A DNA stretch of 5,986 bases from Hydrogenothermaceae bacterium (lineage in GTDB: Bacteria; Aquificota; Aquificia; Aquificales; Hydrogenothermaceae), in the NCBI GenBank assembly GCA_015490675.1, contig WFXI01000266.1, forward strand, positions 1 through 5,986, written 5' to 3'. The notes beneath the pieces are model-generated. The model saw nothing but the letters and a program-made list of their open reading frames with translations. It had not been told where the DNA came from and searched no databases. The stretch's first letter is position 1, and each line of letters opens with the position of its first letter. Positions 1 through 5,051 of the stretch are shown piece after piece. The position numbers and the translations under genes were made by a program.

Positions 1-222
1 AGATGAACCTAAAATGTATAAAGGCTGTCCACCCATTTGATAAACACCAACTTCAAAAGACAATCTAGTCCTTGTTGATGGTTTCATAAAAATTAAACCT
101 ATAGATTTATTTTCTAAAGATTTATCTGAAAATGGATTTTTTTTAAGGTAATATGCATAATCTAATACTTGTAAAACTTCGTCTTTAGTTAAATCTTCAA
201 AATTAACAAAACTTCTTGTCAT
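1..222 (-). CDS. argF: Ornithine carbamoyltransferase, N-terminal part (gene runs off the left edge)
   Basis: The gene makes citrulline from ornithine and carbamoyl phosphate in cytosolic arginine biosynthesis. Only the first 74 codons are inside the window. The visible part begins MTRSFVNFEDLTKDEV and contains the carbamoyl-phosphate-binding motif STRTR at residues 49-53, followed by LSFEVGVYQMGG. The YQMGG tail is typical of ornithine rather than aspartate carbamoyltransferases, whose equivalent segment usually reads SFELAAKRLGA. The ATG at 222 is supported by a strong Shine-Dalgarno, AAGGAGG, 7 nt upstream. That site overlaps the stop codon of the 37-aa gene just upstream, so the two are probably cotranscribed and may be translationally coupled. 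The ornithine-binding C-terminal domain is not visible. N-acetylornithine carbamoyltransferase or another family member cannot be fully excluded from this fragment. Confidence 0.88.
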   Translation of the reverse strand, partial: MTRSFVNFEDLTKDEVLQVLDYAYYLKKNPFSDKSLENKSIGLIFMKPSTRTRLSFEVGVYQMGGQPLYILGSS

Positions 223-229
223 AAATAAG

Positions 230-236
230 CCTCCTT
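230..236 (-). promoter_or_regulatory. Strong ribosome binding site of argF, overlapping the preceding stop codon
   Basis: On the minus strand this reads AAGGAGG, 7 nt before the argF ATG. Its first two bases are the last two bases of the TAA (235-237) ending the 37-aa upstream ORF. A ribosome finishing that ORF would stop directly on the argF initiation region, which is consistent with translational coupling. Confidence 0.75.
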
Positions 237-348
237 AGTGCTTTCTTTCTTCTAAGTAATCTTTTACTGTTACAAAAGCCATCATACCAAAAGATAAAAA
301 TGCAACAATTACGGCAATAATAAACAAAGTAATTCCTATTATTTCCAT
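235..348 (-). CDS. 37-aa single-helix membrane protein, function unknown
   Basis: This is a short ORF of 37 codons plus TAA. It starts MEIIGITLFIIAVIVAFLSF, continues through GMMAFVTVKD and ends in the charged tail YLEERKH. Residues about 3-27 form one strongly hydrophobic helix. The acidic residue at position 2 and the charged C-terminus suggest a bitopic inner-membrane microprotein. The ATG at 348 follows an AGAGG ribosome binding site with 7-nt spacing. Its start overlaps the end of the 89-aa membrane gene by 10 nt, and its stop overlaps the argF Shine-Dalgarno. The good binding site, tight packing and clean membrane-protein composition argue that it is real. I do not recognise the family. 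Small subunits of membrane complexes look like this, but nothing here names a partner. Confidence 0.6.
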   Translation of the reverse strand: MEIIGITLFIIAVIVAFLSFGMMAFVTVKDYLEERKH

Positions 349-608
349 TTCTTTACCTCTTTTAAAGTTTTCTTTATGTCTAAATATACCCATAATGCTA
401 AGAAAGAAAACACAATAATAAATGTAGATAATAAAGAAAGTAAAAATAAATTAACTTCCTTCGTATTATATAAGGTATAGATTATAGTTCCAGCACCAGC
501 TCCTAAAGTTAAAATACCAAAAACAAGAGTCCTCAAAATACCTTCTAAAACTTTAGCTCTTTCTATCGCCAGCTTCTTAAGCTCTATTTCTTTTTGCTCT
601 TTATCCAT
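339..608 (-). CDS. 89-aa two-helix membrane protein, function unknown
   Basis: The protein begins MDKEQKEIELKKLAIERA. This charged N-terminal segment of about 22 residues is probably helical and cytoplasmic. Two hydrophobic segments follow, at residues about 24-46 (including GILTLGAGAGTIIYTLY) and about 53-75 (including LFLLSLLSTFIIVFSFLALW). The C-terminus is basic and ends KEVKKWK. The topology is probably N-in/C-in. I chose the ATG at 608. A longer in-frame version from 668 would run into the cysS start region and adds an unconvincing N-terminus. No Shine-Dalgarno precedes 608, but a -10-like TATACT lies 6 nt before the ATG, so the mRNA may be leaderless. The 3' end overlaps the 37-aa gene by 10 nt, suggesting a joint transcript running into argF. 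I do not recognise the family. Confidence 0.7.
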   Translation of the reverse strand: MDKEQKEIELKKLAIERAKVLEGILRTLVFGILTLGAGAGTIIYTLYNTKEVNLFLLSLLSTFIIVFSFLALWVYLDIKKTLKEVKKWK

Positions 609-622
609 ACTATTAGTATAAT
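594..622 (+). promoter_or_regulatory. Predicted sigma-70-type promoter of the cysS operon
   Basis: A perfect -10 hexamer, TATAAT, lies at 617-622. A partial -35, TTGCTC (three of six consensus bases), lies at 594-599 with a 17-bp spacer. The expected transcription start is near 629, giving a leader of about 20 nt before the cysS ATG at 651. The -35 lies inside the 5' end of the divergent 89-aa gene, and the -10 overlaps the putative -10 of that gene on the other strand. Confidence 0.55.
615..620 (-). promoter_or_regulatory. Possible -10 box of the divergent membrane-gene/argF transcript
   Basis: On the minus strand this reads TATACT, five of six consensus bases. It lies 6 nt upstream of the ATG of the 89-aa gene, which would place the start of transcription at or next to the start codon (leaderless mRNA). 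I found no convincing -35 at 16-18 bp, so this is weak. It shares four bases with the cysS -10 on the opposite strand. Confidence 0.35.
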
Positions 623-650
623 TTAAAATAAAAATTATTTGGAGTTTACC

Positions 651-2117
651 ATGAGCCTTAAGATTCATAACACTTTAACAGGAAAGGAAGAAGAATTTGT
701 TCCTATAAATCCTGGTGAAGTAAAAATATATGTCTGTGGTGTTACTGTCTATGATGTGAACCATGTAGGTCATGGTAGAAGTTTAATTGTTTTTGACATG
801 ATTAGAAGATATTTAAGATACCTTGGATACAATGTCACTTTTGTTAGAAATTTTACTGATGTTGATGACAAAATAATAAATAGAGCAAAAAATGAATGTG
901 TTCCTTTTACTGTAATTGCAGATAGATATATAAAGTCTTACTATGAAGATGCAGAAAATTTCAAAATAGAACCTGCAGATATAGAACCAAGGGTAACCAC
1001 TCATATACCAGATATTATAGATTTTATACAAAAGCTAGTAGATAAAGGCTATGCCTATGAAGTAGATGGAGATGTATATTTTTCTGTAAGAAAATTTAAA
1101 GAATATGGGAAATTATCAAAAAGAAGCATTGATGAGTTAATAGCTGGGGCAAGGGTAGAGCCGGGAGAAAAGAAAAAAGACCCACTGGATTTTGCATTAT
1201 GGAAAGCATCAAAAGCAGGAGAACCTTCTTGGGATTCTCCTTGGGGAAAAGGTCGTCCAGGGTGGCATACAGAATGCTGTGCAATGATTTTTAAACATTT
1301 AGGAGAAACTATTGATATTCACGGAGGAGGATTAGACCTAACATTTCCTCACCACGAAAATGAGCTAGCTCAAGCAGAAGCACTTACAGACAGGCCTTTT
1401 GCTAAATACTGGATTCATAATGGGCTTGTTACTGTAAATGGTCAAAAAATGTCTAAATCTTTAGGAAACTACATCACATTAAAAGAAATTTATGAAAAAT
1501 ACCATCCAGATGTACTGAGACTTTTAGTTTTATCTGTTCATTACAGAAGCCCTTTAGATTTCTCTTGGGAAAAATTAGAAGAAACAAAAAAAGCTTATGA
1601 CAGATTAAAAAATGCAATAGAAGAAGTAAAAATCTTAGAGAAACTGCCAGAAAATCCAGATTTTGAATACCATCTTTATGACCAGATTGCAAAAGCAGAA
1701 CAGGATTTTTACGCTTCTATGAGTGATGATTTTAATACTCCTGAAGCTTTTGCAGCTATATATGGACTTGTAAGAGAAATGAATATTTTAAAAGATAAAG
1801 CTGTTAAAGAAGGTGGAATTTCTAAAAAAGCTCTACAGTCTTATAAAGAAGCGGCAGATTTAATTTATAAGACAACTAGAGATATATTTGGATTTTTTGA
1901 CAGCTTAAAACCTTGTGTAGATGTTGAGGAAGTAAAACAAATCGAAAAAGAAAAATCTGCAATAGATGAAGAACTTGTAGAAATTTTAATAGAGGTTAGA
2001 AATAAAGCTAGAAAAGAGAAAAAATTTGATATAGCAGATTATATTAGAGACTCTTTAAAAGAAAAGGGAATTATCCTAGAGGACACTCCGGTGGGGACAA
2101 AATGGAAAAAAGCGTAA
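651..2117 (+). CDS. cysS: Cysteinyl-tRNA synthetase
   Basis: This is a class I aminoacyl-tRNA synthetase that charges tRNA-Cys with cysteine in the cytosol. It has 488 residues, slightly longer than the E. coli enzyme (461). The HIGH motif appears as HVGH at residues 38-41 and KMSKS is at 266-270. The zinc ligands used to select cysteine are all present (C29, C209, H234 and E238 in the HHENE segment). A C-terminal DALR-type helical domain follows, and the protein ends with the family-typical EDTPVGTKWKKA. I chose the ATG at 651 because GGAG (641-644) lies 6 nt upstream and the sequence MSLKIHNTLTGK matches usual CysRS N-termini. An in-frame TTG at 639 would precede that site. The 3' end overlaps mqnC by 16 nt, so the two are one operon. 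Confidence 0.97.
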   Translation: MSLKIHNTLTGKEEEFVPINPGEVKIYVCGVTVYDVNHVGHGRSLIVFDMIRRYLRYLGYNVTFVRNFTDVDDKIINRAKNECVPFTVIADRYIKSYYEDAENFKIEPADIEPRVTTHIPDIIDFIQKLVDKGYAYEVDGDVYFSVRKFKEYGKLSKRSIDELIAGARVEPGEKKKDPLDFALWKASKAGEPSWDSPWGKGRPGWHTECCAMIFKHLGETIDIHGGGLDLTFPHHENELAQAEALTDRPFAKYWIHNGLVTVNGQKMSKSLGNYITLKEIYEKYHPDVLRLLVLSVHYRSPLDFSWEKLEETKKAYDRLKNAIEEVKILEKLPENPDFEYHLYDQIAKAEQDFYASMSDDFNTPEAFAAIYGLVREMNILKDKAVKEGGISKKALQSYKEAADLIYKTTRDIFGFFDSLKPCVDVEEVKQIEKEKSAIDEELVEILIEVRNKARKEKKFDIADYIRDSLKEKGIILEDTPVGTKWKKA

Positions 2118-3214
2118 TTGATATAAGTTTTGAAACTATAGAAAATAAAGTTTTAAATAATGAAAGAATAACCCCAGAAGAAGCTCTTTATTTATTAGAA
2201 AATGTGGAGCTTTTAGAACTTGGAAGACTTGCAAACTTTGTTAGAAAGCGAAAACATCCTGACGATATAGTAACTTTTGTTGTTGATAGAAATGTAAACT
2301 ATACAAATGTTTGTGTTGCAGGTTGTAAATTCTGTGCATTTCAAAGAAGAAAATCGGACAATGACGCTTATGTTTTAGACTTTGAGGAAATCTATAAAAA
2401 AGTTGAAGAATTAGTAGAGTGGGGTGGAACGACCCTTTTAATGCAAGGTGGGTTAAACCCAGATTTAAGATTAGATTTTTATGTAGAACTTTTTAAAGGT
2501 ATAAAAGAAAGATTTCCTCAAATACATATACACAGTTTGTCTGCTACAGAAATAAACTATTTAGCAAAACTTGAAAAACTTTCTATTGAAGAAACTCTAA
2601 AAATTTTAAAAGATGCAGGTTTAGATAGCCTTCCCGGTGGTGGAGCTGAAATACTATCTGATGAAGTTAGGGTTTTGATTTCATCTAATAAAACAACCAC
2701 TGAGCAATGGCTTTATATACACGAAACAGCCCACAAGCTAGGAATGAAATCAACTGCCACAATGATGTTTGGTCATGTAGAAAAGCCAAAACATATAGTT
2801 GAACATTTGAATAATGTTAGACAGTTGCAAGACAAGTCTTTAAAAAAACATAAAGGATACTTTACAGCATTTATACCCTGGACTTTCCAAAAAGGGGGAA
2901 CTCAGTTAGACTTTTTAGAGCCTGCAACATCTGTTTGGTATTTAAAAGTTTTATCAGTTGCAAGAATATTTTTAGATAACTTTGATAATATTCAAACTTC
3001 CCATGTTACTCAGACTATGAAAGTAGGGCCTGTAGGTCTTCATTTTGGAGCTAATGATTTAGGTAGCACTATGATAGAAGAAAATGTTGTAACATCAACA
3101 GGGTTACAGGTCTCATATCCAAAACCAGAAAAAATGGCGAAAATAATCAAAGAAGCAGGATTTAAACCTGCTCAAAGAGATACTTATTATAATATTGTTA
3201 AAATTTGGGATTAG
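2102..3214 (+). CDS. mqnC: Cyclic dehypoxanthinyl futalosine synthase (radical SAM, menaquinone biosynthesis)
   Basis: MqnC is a radical SAM enzyme of the futalosine route to menaquinone. It cyclises dehypoxanthine futalosine to the cyclic product. The protein has 370 residues, normal for the family. The [4Fe-4S]/SAM motif CX3CX2C is C71-C75-C78, in the context RNVNYTNVCVAGCKFCAF. Other family hallmarks are MQGGLNPDL, the IHIHSLSATE segment, LPGGGAEIL, TATMMFGHVE, the LDNF..IQTSH segment, HFGANDLGSTMIEENVV and a C-terminal AGFKPAQRDTYY. These fit MqnC better than its relatives MqnE, CofG or CofH. The ATG at 2102 has a G-rich ribosome binding site (GGTGGGG) 5 nt upstream, inside the end of cysS, so coupled translation is likely. 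No other mqn gene is visible, which fits the scattered placement of these genes in many genomes. Confidence 0.93.
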   Translation: MEKSVIDISFETIENKVLNNERITPEEALYLLENVELLELGRLANFVRKRKHPDDIVTFVVDRNVNYTNVCVAGCKFCAFQRRKSDNDAYVLDFEEIYKKVEELVEWGGTTLLMQGGLNPDLRLDFYVELFKGIKERFPQIHIHSLSATEINYLAKLEKLSIEETLKILKDAGLDSLPGGGAEILSDEVRVLISSNKTTTEQWLYIHETAHKLGMKSTATMMFGHVEKPKHIVEHLNNVRQLQDKSLKKHKGYFTAFIPWTFQKGGTQLDFLEPATSVWYLKVLSVARIFLDNFDNIQTSHVTQTMKVGPVGLHFGANDLGSTMIEENVVTSTGLQVSYPKPEKMAKIIKEAGFKPAQRDTYYNIVKIWD

Positions 3215-3229
3215 TTATGGTTATTTAGG

Positions 3230-3739
3230 ATGTCAAAATATACGGTAAATACACCAGATAGAGAAGAATTTTACAAACAAATGAGAAGGGGTAAATATTT
3301 ATTTTACAATTTGAAAGTGATAGTAAGAATATTACTTTTTGCATTGGGATTTATACTAGCAATATCTATTTTTGATATAACAAAAGGAGAAAATCTTTAT
3401 ATAGAAGCGGGAATATTATTAGCGGTTTATCTGCTTGGAGAATTAATAATAGTTAAACCATTAAGTAAAAGTAATAAGTTATCAAGTTACATATTTATAA
3501 TGATTTTATTAGTTTTAGGTATAATAGGAGCATTTTTATATGGAAGAGAATTATATGTAAAAATAGAGGAAGTTTATGTATATTTAAAAGAAAATCCAGC
3601 AGTGGCAATAGTAGGAGCTATTATATTAAGCATATTTATAACATCTGCTATTAGAGGTTGGAAGGGAGAATATTATATGGATTGTGATGATTATAAAAGA
3701 AGAAATGATGAATTTTATTACTACTATTACAGGAATTAA
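3230..3739 (+). CDS. 169-aa four-helix membrane protein of unknown function
   Basis: I do not recognise this protein. It has a basic, Tyr-rich N-terminus (MSKYTVNTPDREEFYKQMRR). Four hydrophobic segments lie at about residues 28-48, 57-76, 87-104 and 123-142. A polar C-terminal tail from residue 143 ends in DEFYYYYYRN, with five consecutive tyrosines. Charge distribution predicts both ends in the cytoplasm. The only cysteine is C152 in the tail. The gene starts 15 nt after the mqnC stop and lies in the same reading frame, separated only by TAG plus five sense codons. AGG directly abuts the ATG, which is too close for a functional Shine-Dalgarno, so translation probably depends on ribosomes arriving from mqnC. 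Cotranscription with cysS-mqnC is likely. A link to menaquinone or respiration would be guesswork. Confidence 0.7.
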   Translation: MSKYTVNTPDREEFYKQMRRGKYLFYNLKVIVRILLFALGFILAISIFDITKGENLYIEAGILLAVYLLGELIIVKPLSKSNKLSSYIFIMILLVLGIIGAFLYGRELYVKIEEVYVYLKENPAVAIVGAIILSIFITSAIRGWKGEYYMDCDDYKRRNDEFYYYYYRN

Positions 3740-3745
3740 TCTAAC

Positions 3746-3772
3746 AAATTAACCAACTCAATTAATTTTTTT
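3746..3772 (+). terminator. Weak AT-only hairpin with T-run after the cysS-mqnC operon
   Basis: The inverted repeat AAATTAA (3746-3752) / TTAATTT (3762-3768) has a 9-nt loop. It is followed by T-residues, with an uninterrupted T-run at 3766-3772. It lies 7 nt after the stop of the four-helix membrane gene, as expected for an intrinsic terminator. The stem has no G-C pair and would be unstable in a thermophile, so this is a weak candidate. Confidence 0.3.
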
Positions 3773-3831
3773 AAGTTTATCAGCATCAAGGTTTCCAAGG
3801 AATTTTCTAAGTTAAAAATATTTTTTTTAGG

Positions 3832-3851
3832 ATATAAATTTAGATTTATAT
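3832..3851. repeat. Perfect 8-bp inverted repeat downstream of tRNA-Leu
   Basis: ATATAAAT (3832-3839) and ATTTATAT (3844-3851) are perfect inverted copies with a 4-nt loop. They begin 7 nt beyond the tRNA 3' end in the direction of its transcription. A hairpin here could limit or guide processing of the tRNA 3' trailer. It is followed on the minus strand by an A-run before a T5 run, so it is not a standard terminator. The stem is A/T only. Confidence 0.4.
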
Positions 3852-3858
3852 TTCAAAA

Positions 3859-3942
3859 TGCGAGTGGAGGGAGTCGAACCCTCACGGCCTTGCGGCCACG
3901 GGATCCTAAGTCCCGCGCGTCTGCCAATTCCGCCACACTCGC
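3859..3942 (-). tRNA. tRNA-Leu, anticodon UAG
   Basis: This is a class II tRNA of 84 nt without CCA. The 7-bp acceptor stem is GCGAGTG / CACTCGC with discriminator A at 3859. The D-arm contains the AATTGGCAGA loop. The anticodon stem CGGGA/TCCCG encloses the loop CTTAGGA, giving anticodon UAG (forward cta at 3906-3908), which reads CUN leucine codons. A long variable arm, GGCCGCAAGGCC, and a T-arm with GGTTCGACTCC follow. Discriminator A with the long variable arm and UAG anticodon identifies leucine. The CCA end is not encoded, so it must be added by the CCA-adding enzyme. G+C is 56 of 84 bases (67%) against an AT-rich background, typical of thermophile tRNAs. All stems look intact. Confidence 0.96.
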
Positions 3943-3953
3943 AAAAAAGTGTA

Positions 3954-3959
3954 TATAAT
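3954..3959 (+). promoter_or_regulatory. Possible -10 box for dtd, overlapping the tRNA promoter
   Basis: TATAAT on the plus strand at 3954-3959 forms part of the perfect palindrome TATAATTATA (3954-3963), whose other strand gives the tRNA -10. No -35 is recognisable at the right distance, because that position is inside the tRNA gene. A TG dinucleotide at 3950-3951 is one base off the extended -10 position. If used, the leader to the dtd ATG would be about 35 nt. Confidence 0.35.
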
Positions 3960-3986
3960 TATATTTCCTAAATCTATTTTTTACAA
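3958..3986 (-). promoter_or_regulatory. Promoter of tRNA-Leu
   Basis: On the minus strand, a -35 TTGTAA (3981-3986, four of six consensus bases) and a perfect -10 TATAAT (3958-3963) are separated by exactly 17 bp. The predicted start is near 3951, about 9 nt before the mature tRNA 5' end at 3942. That short leader would be removed by RNase P. Confidence 0.65.
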
Positions 3987-4000
3987 CCTTAAGGGGTGCT

Positions 4001-4444
4001 ATGAAGGCTGTAATACAAAGGGTTCTAGAGTCTAAAGTAGAAGTTGATGGAAAAGTGGTTGGACAAATAGGACAGGGATTAAATATTTTAGTAGGTGTTG
4101 AGAAAGGAGATACAGAAGAAGATGTAAAAAAGCTAGTAAATAAAATAGTTAATCTTAGAATTTTCGAAGATTATAATGGAAAAATGAACTTATCATTATT
4201 AGATATAAATGGAGAAGCTCTCGTAATTTCTCAGTTTACACTTGCTGGGAATGTGAAAAAAGGTAGAAGACCTAGTTTTGATAATGCAGAAAAGCCAGAA
4301 AAAGCAAAACAGCTTTATGAAAAGTTTGTAAAAGAAGTCTCTAAATTGGTAAAAACAGAAACTGGAATTTTTGCCGCAGATATGAAAGTTTATATTTTAA
4401 ATGATGGCCCTGTTACTTTTATTATAGATAGTAAAGAGCTATAA
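4001..4444 (+). CDS. dtd: D-aminoacyl-tRNA deacylase
   Basis: The enzyme hydrolyses D-amino acids, and glycine mischarged on tRNA-Ala, from tRNAs in the cytosol, keeping them out of translation. The protein has 147 residues, the normal DTD length, beginning MKAVIQRVLESKVEVDGKVV. The catalytic-pocket motif SQFTL is at residues 77-81, followed by KKGRRPSFD. The Gly-cisPro motif is within NDGPVT (residues 134-139, GP at 136-137), which points into the partner active site of the homodimer. The ATG at 4001 is preceded by AAGGGG at 3991-3996 with a short 4-nt spacing. The gene stands alone between the divergent tRNA-Leu and the convergent rdgB, overlapping the latter by 6 nt. No terminator is visible between them. 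TGIFAADM replaces the more common TGxFGADM form, which is a minor change. Confidence 0.95.
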   Translation: MKAVIQRVLESKVEVDGKVVGQIGQGLNILVGVEKGDTEEDVKKLVNKIVNLRIFEDYNGKMNLSLLDINGEALVISQFTLAGNVKKGRRPSFDNAEKPEKAKQLYEKFVKEVSKLVKTETGIFAADMKVYILNDGPVTFIIDSKEL

Positions 4445-5050
4445 AACCTTTTTTAATTTTTCCATTAATTTTCTGACAGCTTTTCCTCTATGAGATATTC
4501 TATTTTTTTCTTCAGGAGAAATTTCTGCCATTGTTTTATTGTATCCTTCAGGAATAAAAATAGGGTCATATCCAAAACCTTTATTCCCTCTTGGCTCTTT
4601 GGCTATTTCACCATAGCAATATCCTTCTGTCCAAAGACCAAAATCCTTTTGAGAATAAAATACTACTGTGCTAACAAATCTTGCTTTTCTGTTGTTTTTT
4701 CCTTCTAATAATCTAAGAAGCTTTTTTATGTTTGCTTCATCTTTATTTGTTACGATTTCTTCTTTTCCGCCAAAATCTATATCGTAAAATCTAGCTGAAT
4801 AAACTCCTGGATAGTTATTTAAAGCTTCTACTTCTAAGCCTGCATCTTCTGCAATAACAGGGATGTTATAAAAACTTGCATATTCTTTTGCCTTCTTGAT
4901 AGCATTTTCCAAAAATGTTTTTCCATCCTCTTCTACTTCTATTTTTTCTTTCATATTATCTAAAGACAAAGTTTCAATATTTATCTGCGATAAAAGAGAT
5001 TTAAACTCTCTAAGTTTACCTTTATTAGTAGTTGCAATTAATATTTTCAA
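4439..5050 (-). CDS. rdgB: XTP/dITP pyrophosphatase (non-canonical purine NTP pyrophosphatase, RdgB/HAM1 family)
   Basis: The enzyme hydrolyses dITP, ITP and XTP to monophosphates plus pyrophosphate, keeping deaminated purines out of DNA and RNA. It has 203 residues. The nucleotide-binding start is ATTNKGKLREF (residues 6-16). EDGKTFLENAIKKA (41-54), a catalytic region AEDAGL (67-72, with D69 matching the E. coli catalytic Asp) and PGVYSARF (81-88) follow. Then come GNKGFGYDPIF (155-165) and ISHRGKA (185-191). The usual DDSGL is EDAGL here, so the Ser is replaced by Ala. The start codon is TTG at 5050, which gives the canonical N-terminus. AGAGG (5060-5064) lies upstream at suitable spacing, inside the end of the DUF503 gene. 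Only one base separates the two genes, so they are translationally linked in a ksgA-DUF503-rdgB operon. Confidence 0.95.
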   Translation of the reverse strand: MKILIATTNKGKLREFKSLLSQINIETLSLDNMKEKIEVEEDGKTFLENAIKKAKEYASFYNIPVIAEDAGLEVEALNNYPGVYSARFYDIDFGGKEEIVTNKDEANIKKLLRLLEGKNNRKARFVSTVVFYSQKDFGLWTEGYCYGEIAKEPRGNKGFGYDPIFIPEGYNKTMAEISPEEKNRISHRGKAVRKLMEKLKKVL

Positions 5051-5051
5051 G

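Larger units (their letters stand above)
3736..3852 (-). pseudogene. Possible decayed coding remnant next to the tRNA
   Basis: Between the four-helix gene and the tRNA, the minus strand has a coding-like trace. One frame reads LRKFLGNLDADKLKKIN then stops at 3758-3760. Another frame continues as LIELVNLLD to a stop at 3736-3738. Deleting one A from the A7 run on the minus strand (forward T-run 3766-3772) would join them into a plausible amphipathic helix, DADKLKKLIELVNLLD. The second frame is open from 3852 but has no good start. No ribosome binding site or start codon explains it as an intact gene. It could be the tail of a lost gene, or chance in low-complexity AT-rich DNA. I could not identify a family. 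Confidence 0.2.

Noticed and set aside
639..650. TTG at 639 as the cysS start
   Set aside because: The Shine-Dalgarno GGAG at 641-644 lies downstream of it and is correctly spaced for the ATG at 651, which gives the usual CysRS N-terminus.
609..650. T-box or other riboswitch ahead of cysS
   Set aside because: Only about 20 nt separate the predicted transcription start from the start codon, too short for a riboswitch.
609..668. Longer start (ATG at 668) for the 89-aa membrane protein
   Set aside because: It would extend across the cysS start and ribosome binding site, has no Shine-Dalgarno of its own, and adds a non-conserved-looking 20-residue N-terminus. The ATG at 608 is better placed.
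813..1692. Three minus-strand ORFs of 62-72 codons inside cysS (813-1031, 1096-1284, 1474-1692)
   Set aside because: They are antisense shadows of a well-conserved gene, with no ribosome binding sites and no recognisable protein features.
3814..3825. The palindrome AAAAATATTTTT as a terminator or operator
   Set aside because: It has no loop and consists only of A/T tracts, which arise readily by chance in such AT-rich DNA. At most it is a bent-DNA segment.
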